Positions 24,505 through 32,685 are shown, counted from the stretch's first letter. The stretch is DNA of 32,772 nt from an uncultured Anaerotignum sp. (GCF_934277605.1 NZ_CAKQVD010000017.1:1-32772); one strand, 5' to 3'. A program made the numbers and translations. Notes: generated by a model not told the origin, from the letters alone.

Positions 24505-24896
24505 ATATCGGCTTGATTGCACATGATAATAAGAAAAAATTGATGGAAAACCTTTGCATTGCATACAGACATATTTTATGTAAACATGACATCTATGCCA
24601 CAGGCACAACCGGTCGTCTGGTGGAGGAGGCTGCCAATCTGGTGGTGCATAAATATCTTTCCGCACACCTGGGCGGCGAACAGCAGATGGGTGCGCAGAT
24701 TATCAATAATGATATCGACCTGATGATTTTCCTGAGAGATCCCGTTTCTCCCCATGCCTATGAATCTGAGGTCAACTCCATTTTGCACCTGTGTGATATG
24801 CACAATATCCCCTTGGCAACCAATCTTGCTACGGCTGAGGTGCTGCTGCTTGCCTTGGATAGAGGCGATTTGGATTGGCGAAATGTCATGCGTTAA
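24501..24896 (+). CDS. mgsA: Methylglyoxal synthase-like protein with altered active-site residues
   Basis: The 131-residue protein matches the MgsA fold, which turns dihydroxyacetone phosphate into methylglyoxal and phosphate. Retained family features include IAHDNKKK (H8, D9, K12), YATGTTG (T34, T36), S54, RDP (D80) and PLATNLATAE. With a constant offset of 11 from Escherichia coli MgsA, three key positions differ: E60 replaces catalytic D71 (GGEQQ), Y87 replaces H98, and E90 replaces D101. A55 also replaces G66. These are conservative changes, perhaps common in related Clostridia, but activity cannot be assumed. The start overlaps the rodA stop (ATGA), and GGGAGG precedes it. Confidence 0.88.
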   Translation: MNIGLIAHDNKKKLMENLCIAYRHILCKHDIYATGTTGRLVEEAANLVVHKYLSAHLGGEQQMGAQIINNDIDLMIFLRDPVSPHAYESEVNSILHLCDMHNIPLATNLATAEVLLLALDRGDLDWRNVMR

Positions 24897-24921
24897 CCAC
24901 TGTTGAGAAAGGATATCATAA

Positions 24922-25230
24922 ATGGAACTCTATTTTAACGGCAAAATTTTATTGATTATCGTCGGGTATTACCTTCTCATCAACCTTATTTTGTATTTCA
25001 CAATGGCGCTTGATAAAAGAAGAGCCATTAAGGACGGTTGGCGGATTCCCGAAAAAAACCTGTATCTTCTGGCTGTTTTGGGCGGCGGTGTCGGCGGTCT
25101 GCTCGCAATGGTCTTTAAGCACCACAAAAATAAGCATCTCGATTTTATTCTCACCTATACCGTCACAGCAATTCTGCACATGGTTGTAGCCTTTCTGCTG
25201 ATTGGAAAATTCGCATTCATCGCAAAATAA
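24922..25230 (+). CDS. DUF1294 family small membrane protein
   Basis: The 102-residue protein has three hydrophobic segments (about 8-28, 47-64 and 77-97). The DUF1294 signature lies in the middle: ALDKRRAIKDGWRIPEKNLY, then LAVLGGGVGGLLAMVFKHH and KNKHLDF. The family's function is unknown. It is the last gene of the rodA-mgsA run, 25 bases after mgsA with an AGAAAGGAT ribosome-binding site. It is followed by a bidirectional terminator. Confidence 0.85.
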   Translation: MELYFNGKILLIIVGYYLLINLILYFTMALDKRRAIKDGWRIPEKNLYLLAVLGGGVGGLLAMVFKHHKNKHLDFILTYTVTAILHMVVAFLLIGKFAFIAK

Positions 25231-25273
25231 AAAAAGCAAGAAATTCTGATATCAAAGGAATTTCTTGCTTTTT
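25231..25273. terminator. Bidirectional terminator between DUF1294 and spoIIR
   Basis: AAAAAGCAAGAAATT (25231-25245) and AATTTCTTGCTTTTT (25259-25273) form a perfect 15-bp inverted repeat with A-rich and T-rich ends. It can stop the converging DUF1294 and spoIIR transcripts. Confidence 0.93.
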
Positions 25274-25309
25274 CTGTTTTCCGGTTCGGATGCACGCCTC
25301 CTTTTGTGC

Positions 25310-25984
25310 CTATCTTTCGCACCAAAGCGTAACCAGTCTGCACTTGATTTTCGGCATCAGCCGCTCCTGCTCCAAGGCGGAAACCACAAGAAATTCCTCC
25401 TCTGTCAGCGTGTTTTGCAGGCGCAAATGGCTTTCCTCCGTTGTGTAGCCCCATGCCGCATCCACATAGCACATCTGCGGATAAAGCACGCACCACCAAT
25501 TCTGCCCCTTCGCCTCGCCAATCTCAATGCGCAGGGCATCATAAACCCCTGCCGGAAAAATCAAATCATCATATTTCTTAAACGGAAATTCCTCCCGCAC
25601 CAGACAAACCCGCACAGGATAGGTGTAGCCCTGCGCCAGCACCTCTCGTTCCGCAGCCTCGCAGATTTCCTGCTGTGCCTCCTGCAATGCCGCCAATGTT
25701 TCCTCCTTGTTGGTGCAAGCCTCCAGTAAGCCGCCGTATTCCCGCAGCACACGGTCACGCACTGCAAGCTTTAAGGCTTGGTCCTCCGCACTGTCGCTGT
25801 TTGCCAGCACATGAAAACGCACCACCTTCCCGCCAATCCCCTTTTGAATCATATCCGCATAGCCCTCTGTCCAGTGTGCTGCAAAAAGCAGGCTCAAAAG
25901 CACCCCCAGCACCGCCGCCGAAAGCCAATACCATTTTTCCTTTTTCCAAAGCTCCTTGATCGTTTGTTTCCAATCCTGCACCAT
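25310..25984 (-). CDS. spoIIR: Stage II sporulation protein R
   Basis: SpoIIR is made in the forespore and exported; it triggers processing of pro-sigma-E in the mother cell by SpoIIGA. The 224-residue protein has an N-terminal membrane/signal segment (about 19-36) and the family signatures VRFHVLANSDSAEDQALKL (about 55-73) and FPFKKYDDLIFPAGVYDALR. GQNWWCVLYPQMCYV follows near residue 160. The ATG at 25984 follows GGGGAG. It lies 60 bases after the ger C-subunit gene on the same strand. The gap shows no convincing sigma-F promoter, so it may use an undetected promoter or readthrough. Confidence 0.94.
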   Translation of the reverse strand: MVQDWKQTIKELWKKEKWYWLSAAVLGVLLSLLFAAHWTEGYADMIQKGIGGKVVRFHVLANSDSAEDQALKLAVRDRVLREYGGLLEACTNKEETLAALQEAQQEICEAAEREVLAQGYTYPVRVCLVREEFPFKKYDDLIFPAGVYDALRIEIGEAKGQNWWCVLYPQMCYVDAAWGYTTEESHLRLQNTLTEEEFLVVSALEQERLMPKIKCRLVTLWCER

Positions 25985-26044
25985 GTCCTTCTCCCCTTTT
26001 CTGTTTCATTCAGAGATAGGATACCCAATTTTTTCCCGTTTTAA

Positions 26045-27085
26045 TCAACGCTTTCGCCCCATATCCGTAATCTCCACCCTCGGAGAAACCCGAACCGCCA
26101 ACCGCTCCCAAAGCTGTGCATCGCTCTCGGAGGCATTCGGCATGGCACGCCGCAGTCTTGGCAGAATCCCAAACCAGTCCGTTTTCTCCGTTTTGGCTAT
26201 TTTTATCGTATGCTCCACTTCTTTTTTTATGATTTCGTTGTATTTCTTCTCCAATTCCTGCCTTCTTTGCGCAGAAATCCCCTGTCCGCCCTGCAAGCTC
26301 CCCTCCACAAGCAGTGTAATATCGCAGAGAATCGCATCTCCCGCCTGCCGAAACGCATAGTCTGCCTTCGTTTTCGTAATGCACAGGGGCAGGCTCTCCC
26401 CTCTGTCCTCAGCCTCCGGCACAGCCCCCTCTGCCGCACCGAGCAAAAAAAGATACCCCCGCTCCTCAGCCTCATCCCAGAGAGAAACACCGTTTGCGGA
26501 TAACGCCATGCCGCCGCCCAGCTGCAATCTGTCCTCAGCCACACGAATCCTCGGCAGCACACTGCCCTGCTCCGTCCGCTCCGTCAAAAAGGTGTCCAAA
26601 TCCATCCCCCTTGTCACTGCAACCTCCCCAGCCGTATTCTTATAAAAATCCCAGAGAAACAGCCCTGTCCCGCTGTCCTCCTTCATCACCCTTTCCACAC
26701 ATTCCGCCGCAGAATCCGCCGCCAAAAGCATCACCTTTTCGGAAACCGCCCGGCTGCGCTCCAATTCTCCCAAAAGGGAATCCAATTTTTTGCTGTCCTG
26801 CAATAATTCCTTTCCCAAAATCACAGTTTTCAACTGCCCCAAATCCGTCTTGCGTGAGCTGCGGGTGTCCACCTGCGCCACTGCCCCCGCAAGCGTTTTG
26901 CTCTCTGCAAGGTAAGGCTCCTCCGTCTCAATGTTCGCAGGTGCAAAGGTAAACCGACACCCCCCCTCTGCCGCATCTGCCCCAAGGGTAATGATGAACG
27001 CCCTGTCCTCCGGGTCCTTTTTATCCCAACAGCCTGTCAGAAAAAGGGGCAAAAGGAATGTCAATAAGGCCCATTTTTTATACAT
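26045..27085 (-). CDS. GerA-type germinant receptor, C subunit (Ger(x)C lipoprotein)
   Basis: The C subunit is a lipoprotein on the outer face of the spore inner membrane and part of the receptor that senses germinants. The 346-residue protein has a lipoprotein signal ending LTGC (C19) followed by WDKKDPEDRAFIITLGAD, the usual Ger(x)C opening. The later part contains the SVLPRIRVAEDRLQLGGG stretch and a C-terminal helix-rich domain. I chose ATG at 27085 because the lipobox then falls at a normal distance and GGAGGGAGAGGG lies upstream. An earlier in-frame ATG would add 19 Cys-rich residues. It overlaps the B-subunit gene by eight bases. Confidence 0.92.
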   Translation of the reverse strand: MYKKWALLTFLLPLFLTGCWDKKDPEDRAFIITLGADAAEGGCRFTFAPANIETEEPYLAESKTLAGAVAQVDTRSSRKTDLGQLKTVILGKELLQDSKKLDSLLGELERSRAVSEKVMLLAADSAAECVERVMKEDSGTGLFLWDFYKNTAGEVAVTRGMDLDTFLTERTEQGSVLPRIRVAEDRLQLGGGMALSANGVSLWDEAEERGYLFLLGAAEGAVPEAEDRGESLPLCITKTKADYAFRQAGDAILCDITLLVEGSLQGGQGISAQRRQELEKKYNEIIKKEVEHTIKIAKTEKTDWFGILPRLRRAMPNASESDAQLWERLAVRVSPRVEITDMGRKR

Positions 27086-28166
27086 CCCTCTCCCTCCCTC
27101 CGAACAAAAGCAATAACACAGGCAGGCACAGCAAATATGCAAAATTCAGCCAAGGTGCCGCCGCCTGCCGCCATCGGTTCGCCTCCGCAAGGCTCTCGGG
27201 CAAAAGGGAGGCGGCAAACAGCAGCCCAAGCACCACCCAAAGCCAAAGCCGCCGCTTGCGCTCCGCCTGCCTGCAAAGCTGTGTGCCGAGCAGGGAGCCG
27301 AAAAACACCACACCCGAAAGAAACAGCACCGCCGATGCCATCCAAAACCACAGCAAAAGCACATCCTGCCTTGTCAGAAAAAGCCCCGTAAAGCTGACTC
27401 TCTCAAGCATTTGCAGGGTGGGCAGCAGCTTTTCGCAAAGGGCCTCCTCCCCATAATTTGCTAAGCAAAGCAGAACCATGCCCGCCAGAACCACCGCCGT
27501 CACAGTGCAGGTTTTCCATACGGCTCTGCGTGGCGTTTTTTTCAAATCGGGATAGATGAAATATAAAAAAATCAGCCCTTGAAACACCACGCTGACTCTC
27601 CCCATGCTTGCACCCAAGCCCGAAAGCGAGGGCAGCTCCAACGGCAAAATCCGCTGATAATGCGTAGAAATTGCCACCGCAAGCAGTACCAAGCCCAAGG
27701 GGATAGCCACCCAAAAAAACAAAATCTCCGCCGTCCGCCCTCGACATTCCGTCCCCTGTGCCGCAAGTGCCCCTGCCACCAAAAGCACCACCAAGGAAAG
27801 CACCCAAACAGGCGTTGTGGGGAGCATAAAGCGGCAGATAATCTCACTGAAAATCCGCAGCTCCAGCATACCGTCAAACAGCAGCTTTCCCGCCAAGCCG
27901 AGCAAAACCACCGTCCCGATTCCCTCTCCGAAGGCCGTTCGGCACCAATCCACCACCGTCCCGCAGGGCAGTCTCTCTCCCACAGCAGTCAACAGCAGTG
28001 AAATTGCCGCAAACGCCAAGCCGCAAAAAAGTGCCGCAAGCCAACAGCCTCTACCGTTTCGCTCTGTCAGCTCCGCCGGAAGAAAAAGGACAGCCGTACC
28101 AAAGCAATCCAGTAATAGCAACACCTGCAACTGTCTAACAGAAATTTTCCGATTCTCCGCAAACAT
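27078..28166 (-). CDS. GerA-type germinant receptor, B subunit (spore germination permease)
   Basis: The B subunit belongs to the amino acid/polyamine/organocation transporter superfamily and is thought to bind the germinant. The 362-residue protein has about ten membrane segments. The opening, ISVRQLQVLLLLDCFGTAVLFLPAEL, matches the family's first segment. I chose ATG at 28166, seven bases after AAGGAGG. An adjacent ATG at 28169 is only four bases from it. Both overlap the A-subunit stop codon (ATGATG). It is the middle gene of a tightly overlapping A-B-C set. The germinant cannot be told from sequence. Confidence 0.92.
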   Translation of the reverse strand: MFAENRKISVRQLQVLLLLDCFGTAVLFLPAELTERNGRGCWLAALFCGLAFAAISLLLTAVGERLPCGTVVDWCRTAFGEGIGTVVLLGLAGKLLFDGMLELRIFSEIICRFMLPTTPVWVLSLVVLLVAGALAAQGTECRGRTAEILFFWVAIPLGLVLLAVAISTHYQRILPLELPSLSGLGASMGRVSVVFQGLIFLYFIYPDLKKTPRRAVWKTCTVTAVVLAGMVLLCLANYGEEALCEKLLPTLQMLERVSFTGLFLTRQDVLLLWFWMASAVLFLSGVVFFGSLLGTQLCRQAERKRRLWLWVVLGLLFAASLLPESLAEANRWRQAAAPWLNFAYLLCLPVLLLLFGGRERDV

Positions 28167-29638
28167 CATTCCTCCTCCTTTCGCCGTCTTGCATCCGGGC
28201 GTGTAAAAATCGGTCTGCGCTTCATTTTGGAAAGCGGCAGACGAAAAATGCTGTCCTCCCAATCTATGTCATCATTCACAGAGGAGGAGCAGAAGGGATA
28301 TAAATATGGAATCCCGTAGGAGCTTAGGCTTGCCAAATGCGCCAAAAGCAGCAGCAAGGCCGCCCAAACCCCAAAAAGCCCAAACAGCGAGGCAAGCAGC
28401 AGCACCAGATATTTGCTCAGCCGCAGGCCCGAAACAACAGAAACATTCGGAATCACGAAGGAGCAAATCCCCGTCAGTGCGGAAACAATCACAACCGTCG
28501 GGCTGACAATCCCCGCATCCACCGCCGCCGAGCCAATGATAATCCCCCCAACAATGCCAATCGTGGAGCTGACGGGCGAGGGCAGGCGAATCCCGCCCTC
28601 CCGCAAAAGCTCAAAGGCAAGCTCCATAATCAGCACCTCTCCGATAACCGAAAAGGGAATCGACTCCCTTGTAGCCGCCACCTTCAACGCCAGTGCCGTC
28701 GGCAAAAGCTGCGGATGATACACCGCAAAGGCAACATATAGTCCGGGCAAGGCAACCGTCAAAAATGCCGCCGCATAACGAATCAGCCGAATCAGGCTCA
28801 TAATCTCAAAGCGGTCATAATAATCCTCCGCCGCCTGAAAAAAGGTGTTCAGCGTTGCCGGCAAAAGAATGGCATAGGGTGTGTTGTCGGGCAAAAGTGC
28901 CACACGCCCCTCCAATAGCGCAGAGGAGGTCTTGTCGGGCCGCTCCGTCATTTGCAGCTGCGGAAAGGGCGAATAGCTCCGCTTCTCCAATAGCTGCTCT
29001 GCATAGCCGCTGTCGGGCAGATGGTCCAAATCCAAGCCGTCCACCTGTGCCTCAATTTGCTCCAGCAATTCGGGGCGCACCAAATCCGCCATATACAGCA
29101 GTGCCACATCCGTCTTGCTCCGCCTGCCAACCCTCTTGCGCTTCACCTTCAGCCGTGTATCCCGAATCCGCCTTCTGGTCAGCACCACATTGACCGCCAT
29201 CAGCTCCGTAAAGGCATCCTTCGGCCCCTGCACCACCACCTCCGTCTGTGCTTGGTTCACGCCACGGGTGGGGAAATGCTTTGTGGAGGCCTGCAATGCA
29301 AAATCGTCCCCATCCATCAAAAGCACCGTGTCTCCCAGAAGGATGGCATCATAAACCTCCTCCATGGTCGTGATTTTCGTCAGCTCGCCAATGGCAATCA
29401 CATCATCCATCAGGCTTTGCAGCAGGCTCTCTGTTCCCTGCAATGTGCAGCGTGCCATCACGTTTGTCATAATGAAATTCTGGATTGCCTCCCCATCCAC
29501 AATATTATCCGTATATGCCAAAAAAAGCGTTCCCTCGCCGCCGTGAATGTGAAACTCACGCATGATAATATCGCCGCAGTCCCGAAACGCCTCCTGCATA
29601 GCCGCCCTGTTTTTTTCCAAGCTTTTTTCAATCTGCAT
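28166..29638 (-). CDS. GerA-type germinant receptor, A subunit
   Basis: The A subunit has a large soluble N-terminal part (about 1-280) and a membrane part (about 285-450) with four to five helices. Family motifs include AYTDNIVDGEAIQNFIM near the start, EGRVALLPDNTPYAILLPAT (about 250-269), YDRFEIMSLIRLIRYAA, and ALKVAATRESIPFSVIGEVL with LREGGIRLPSPV. It ends in a basic tail (KMKRRPIFTRPDARRRKEEE). The 490 residues fit the family. ATG at 29638 has a weak ribosome-binding site (GGCGGTGAAGAAAGG directly upstream), so the exact start is less sure. A sigma-G-like promoter lies about 30 bases upstream. Confidence 0.94.
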   Translation of the reverse strand: MQIEKSLEKNRAAMQEAFRDCGDIIMREFHIHGGEGTLFLAYTDNIVDGEAIQNFIMTNVMARCTLQGTESLLQSLMDDVIAIGELTKITTMEEVYDAILLGDTVLLMDGDDFALQASTKHFPTRGVNQAQTEVVVQGPKDAFTELMAVNVVLTRRRIRDTRLKVKRKRVGRRSKTDVALLYMADLVRPELLEQIEAQVDGLDLDHLPDSGYAEQLLEKRSYSPFPQLQMTERPDKTSSALLEGRVALLPDNTPYAILLPATLNTFFQAAEDYYDRFEIMSLIRLIRYAAAFLTVALPGLYVAFAVYHPQLLPTALALKVAATRESIPFSVIGEVLIMELAFELLREGGIRLPSPVSSTIGIVGGIIIGSAAVDAGIVSPTVVIVSALTGICSFVIPNVSVVSGLRLSKYLVLLLASLFGLFGVWAALLLLLAHLASLSSYGIPYLYPFCSSSVNDDIDWEDSIFRLPLSKMKRRPIFTRPDARRRKEEE

Positions 29639-29666
29639 CCTTTCTTCACCGCCTATGTGTTTTCCC

Positions 29667-29696
29667 TATTTTGCGAAAAAAAAGGAAATCTATACA
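29667..29696 (-). promoter_or_regulatory. Candidate sigma-G (forespore) promoter of the ger operon
   Basis: The minus strand has TGTATA (29691-29696), 17 bases, then CAAAATA (29667-29673). Sigma-G promoters resemble TGAATA and CATACTA with 17-18 bases between; the match is 5 of 6 and 5 of 7. It lies 28 bases before the A-subunit start, as expected for a germinant receptor made in the forespore. The match is by eye. Confidence 0.5.
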
Positions 29697-29726
29697 AAAA
29701 AAGCCCCGAATCAATCAGATTCGGGG
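29696..29726 (-). terminator. Terminator of the TolC-like gene, overlapping its stop codon
   Basis: On the minus strand CCCCGAATC and GATTCGGGG form a 9-bp stem (29718-29726 with 29704-29712) around a 5-base loop, followed by G-to-C closure and seven T residues. The TGA stop (29711-29713) lies in the hairpin. The T-run touches the -35 box of the ger promoter. Confidence 0.92.
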
Positions 29727-30922
29727 GTTCCCATGCCTTTCTGCTGTTTTGTTGCTGTGTTGCCAAGCAAACTGGGGTGTTCAAATTGATACACCAGCAT
29801 ATCATAATTATACACCAAGCTCTGCAAATCATTCTGCGCCTTCATCACGCCCATTTCCGCCTGCTCCACAGTTGCTTTCGTCACATAGCCTGCCTGCAGG
29901 TTTATCTGTGCCACACGATAATCCGCCTCTGCCTTTGTCAAATCAGACTGTGCGGAGGCAATCTGTGTTTCCATCTGCTGCAGCTGTAAATAGGTGTTTC
30001 TGATTAACACCGCCTTGTCTGTCCTTGCGGTCTTGTAATCACGCTTTGCTGTATCATAATCCAGCTCCTGCTTATTGGAATCCGCTCGTGTGTTGGAATA
30101 GCCGACATAATTCTTCGCGAAATATGCGGAATCCATCGCCAGCTCCTTCAGCTGAATCGTCAAGTCCTTTTTCAGTGCCGCATTGATATATTGATCCATG
30201 CTCAAACCCATATGATAAGGTGTAAACGTAACCTCATACACATATTCAAAGCGGGCATCTGCATTCTCGCCCATCAGGTCATTCAGCTTCATGTAAATCT
30301 GCTCCATGCTTGCCTCAAGCAGTGCCACCCTGTCCTGTGCCTGCTTTGCCGCAATCTGCAGCTGGTCAAGCTTATATTTGCTCAAAAGCCCCAAATGGTT
30401 CTTTTCCATCCCCTGCTCATAGAGCCTTTTCTGTATCTCGGCATTTTTCTTTGTCAGTGCCAACGCCTGTTCATTGCTTTTGATGGAGGCAAAATAGGAT
30501 TTCACGGAAACCTCCAAGCCCATATTCTGCATTTCCTCGCCGATTCTTGCCTGTTTCTGGCCCTGCTCCGTCTGATAAACGGCAGAAACCAGCTTCTGCC
30601 AGCCGTCGCTCACCCATTTTTTATATTGCACATCCGGCACCGTAACTGTTCCGCCTGCCGTTCTGTCGATATCATCCATGGTATCATCCAGATATTCCAG
30701 TGTATCCTGAATGGCTCTCAAATCAGGGCTGTTTCTTTTCGCCTTCTCCAGTGCCTCCTCAGCGGTCAGCTTCGTCTTCTCCTCCACCGGTGCCACAGGT
30801 GCCGCCTTCACGCCCTGCTCCTCTGCGGAAAGTGCCTGTGCCGCAAACGCCTGTGTGCCGCAAAGGCTCATGGCAAGCGTCAAGGCCAAAGCGCCCTTTG
30901 CTTTATATAACATTCCTTTCAT
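29711..30922 (-). CDS. TolC-like secreted coiled-coil protein (outer membrane efflux protein family)
   Basis: The 403-residue protein has a signal peptide (about 1-27, ending AFA before AQ) and then long helical, coiled-coil-rich sequence. It has the two-fold internal repeat style of TolC family proteins: helical stretches about 110-215 and 265-385, with LTAEEALEKAKRNSPDLRAI near the start and TKAEADYRVAQINLQAGYVT near the end. The latter is the typical TolC region where helices return. Monoderm Firmicutes have such proteins, but their role is unknown, and no efflux pump or adaptor gene lies beside it. ATG at 30922 follows GGAGG at seven bases. It is a single-gene unit with its own terminator. 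Confidence 0.8.
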   Translation of the reverse strand: MKGMLYKAKGALALTLAMSLCGTQAFAAQALSAEEQGVKAAPVAPVEEKTKLTAEEALEKAKRNSPDLRAIQDTLEYLDDTMDDIDRTAGGTVTVPDVQYKKWVSDGWQKLVSAVYQTEQGQKQARIGEEMQNMGLEVSVKSYFASIKSNEQALALTKKNAEIQKRLYEQGMEKNHLGLLSKYKLDQLQIAAKQAQDRVALLEASMEQIYMKLNDLMGENADARFEYVYEVTFTPYHMGLSMDQYINAALKKDLTIQLKELAMDSAYFAKNYVGYSNTRADSNKQELDYDTAKRDYKTARTDKAVLIRNTYLQLQQMETQIASAQSDLTKAEADYRVAQINLQAGYVTKATVEQAEMGVMKAQNDLQSLVYNYDMLVYQFEHPSLLGNTATKQQKGMGTPESD

Positions 30923-30957
30923 CGTTCAACCTCCGTTTTCGTTTTAAACTAAAACTA

Positions 30958-30963
30958 ATTATA
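30958..30963 (-). promoter_or_regulatory. -10 box of the TolC-like gene
   Basis: The minus strand reads TATAAT here, 35 bases before the start codon. The -35 region (CTGGAT) is a poor match. Confidence 0.4.
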
Positions 30964-31014
30964 CCATATAATTTGAAAAAATCCAGTAAAATCCTCAGAT
31001 TTCAAAAGAAAGTT

Positions 31015-31824
31015 TTAGCCTGCGGCAGTCTCACGCAACGCTTGGTTGAACACCGCCCCCAGCAAAAGTGCCGTCAGGGAAAGGTTCAGCCAAATCAAAA
31101 AGGCAATGATTGCCCCAATGGAGCCGTAAATCACAGAATAATTCCCCATGTGGTCTACATAATACGAGAAAAAAACGGAATAAAGCATCCAAAAGGACGT
31201 AGAAAGCAGCGCCCCGGGGAAGATATATCGCCACTTCGGCGGCTCCTTCGGAGAAAGATAATAAATGGCTGAGGTCAAAAGAATCAACGCAAGCCCCATG
31301 GAAAGAAAGCGTGCCTTCGTCCAAAAGGCGATAAATTCCATTGTAATCGGCAAAAACTGTGCCACATATTTCAAAACGGATTCCCCAATAATCATCAGCA
31401 CCAGCATAATCGGAATCAAAAACAAAATGAAAATGGAGAGCAAAAGCACCCGCAAGGTATGGTGCGAGGGCTTTTCACTGCCGTAAATATCCGAAACCTC
31501 ATCCGTCATGTTCTTCACCGCACGAAACGGAAACCACACCGCAAACACCACACCAAAGGTAAAAATTGCCCCGTTGGATGCCTCTGTCATGTGGGTAATC
31601 GTCAGGTTCAAAAGCGTAACCACATCCTCAGGCAAAAAGGCCGCCGCCTCGCCCTCCAAGGAAATCATCGGCAAATGCCACAGGCCCAAAATGGAAATCA
31701 ATGCAACCATGAACGGAAAAATGGCAAACAAAAGATAATAGGTTAGCGATGCCGCACGCTTTCCCACATCCTTGCCGATATAACCACGGATGGTATTTGT
31801 CAAAACCCTTTTCGCTCTTTGCAT
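31015..31824 (-). CDS. YihY/BrkB family inner membrane protein
   Basis: The 269-residue protein has about six hydrophobic segments and the family opening DVGKRAASLTYYLLFAIFPFMVALISILG. Near the C terminus is the conserved YGSIGAIIAFLIWLNLSLTALLLGAVFN. The family was once called ribonuclease BN by mistake; its true role is unclear. I chose ATG at 31824 because AGAAAGG lies nine bases upstream and the upstream gene stops only five bases before it. A longer in-frame start at 31875 would lie inside that gene. It is probably co-transcribed with the SDR gene. Confidence 0.9.
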   Translation of the reverse strand: MQRAKRVLTNTIRGYIGKDVGKRAASLTYYLLFAIFPFMVALISILGLWHLPMISLEGEAAAFLPEDVVTLLNLTITHMTEASNGAIFTFGVVFAVWFPFRAVKNMTDEVSDIYGSEKPSHHTLRVLLLSIFILFLIPIMLVLMIIGESVLKYVAQFLPITMEFIAFWTKARFLSMGLALILLTSAIYYLSPKEPPKWRYIFPGALLSTSFWMLYSVFFSYYVDHMGNYSVIYGSIGAIIAFLIWLNLSLTALLLGAVFNQALRETAAG

Positions 31825-31829
31825 ATCCT

Positions 31830-32579
31830 TCAACCTTTCTTGGATTGCGCCCGATAGGCCGCCTTCAGCATCCACGTTTCCGGCAAAAATTTTTCGCCGA
31901 TATAGGTCAGCTTCATCAATGCGCCGGGCAAAACCACCACTTTCCCGCAGAACATCCCGTCAATGCCTGCCTTTGCCACCCGCTTCGCAGAAAGCCCGCC
32001 AATCGATCTTCGCACATTCGCACGGGCATCAAAATTCGTCTCCACATGGCCGGGGCAAAGTGCCGTCACGCTCACCCGACTGCCCGCCTGCCGCAGCTCC
32101 TCATGGATGGCCTCACTCAGCCGCAGCACATAGCCCTTCGTCGCATAGTAGGCAGACATCAGCGGGCCTGCCAAAAAGCCTGCGGAGGAAGCCACATTCA
32201 AAATATAGCCGCTGTTTCGCCTGCGGAAATCCGCCAAAAACAGCTTTGTCAAAATCTGCACCGCTCGCACATTCAAATCCAGCATATTCAGCTCCGTCTC
32301 CAGAGATACCTCCCAAGCTGCACCATAGGCCCCAAAGCCTGCGTTGTTGATGAGAATATCAATCTCCTCCTCCCGCACCGCCTCATATAAGGCATAGCAG
32401 TCTGCCGCCTTGGATAAATCCACCGCAATCGTGCGCACAGGCACAGGCAGCCGCTTGGCAAGGCTTTTCATCTTTTTTTCGTCCCTGCTGGCAATGATTA
32501 AATCCACGCCCCGTGCAGCTAATATTTTTGCCATCTCCCGTCCAATGCCGCTTGTTGCGCCTGTAATCAAGGCCTTCAT
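31830..32579 (-). CDS. Short-chain dehydrogenase/reductase (classical SDR family)
   Basis: The 249-residue enzyme has all classical SDR elements: the nucleotide-binding TGATSGIG (6-13), NNAG (78-81), N103, catalytic S131, Y144 and K148 (YYATK). SRDEKK after the second strand (about residue 31) has a basic residue that suggests NADP(H) preference. The substrate is unknown; the sequence resembles the DltE/YqjQ-like group of ketoacyl reductase-type SDRs. ATG at 32579 follows GGGAGG at seven bases. The longer in-frame upstream ATG (32687) would add an unrelated basic extension that also crosses the promoter. Confidence 0.92.
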   Translation of the reverse strand: MKALITGATSGIGREMAKILAARGVDLIIASRDEKKMKSLAKRLPVPVRTIAVDLSKAADCYALYEAVREEEIDILINNAGFGAYGAAWEVSLETELNMLDLNVRAVQILTKLFLADFRRRNSGYILNVASSAGFLAGPLMSAYYATKGYVLRLSEAIHEELRQAGSRVSVTALCPGHVETNFDARANVRRSIGGLSAKRVAKAGIDGMFCGKVVVLPGALMKLTYIGEKFLPETWMLKAAYRAQSKKG

Positions 32580-32618
32580 GGCAATTCCTCCCTTCCGCCT
32601 GTTTCTCCTTCTGTATCC

Positions 32619-32647
32619 ATTATACAGATACCCCTTCTCTTTTTCAA
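32619..32647 (-). promoter_or_regulatory. Promoter of the SDR-BrkB operon
   Basis: The minus strand has TTGAAA (32642-32647), 17 bases, then TATAAT (32619-32624), a near-consensus sigma-A promoter about 40 bases before the SDR start. It also supports the downstream start choice for the SDR gene. Confidence 0.8.
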
Positions 32648-32685
32648 TTTTTTCAAAAGAAACAGGGCGAGAAAATTTCTTCCAC

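Noticed and set aside
25985..26044. Sigma-F promoter directly before spoIIR
   Set aside because: A GGAAAAAATT stretch resembles a -10 element, but no GYATA-like -35 lies 15-16 bases upstream.
31825..31875. Longer N terminus for the BrkB-family protein
   Set aside because: It would overlap the SDR gene by 46 bases and lacks a ribosome-binding site. The ATG at 31824 has one.
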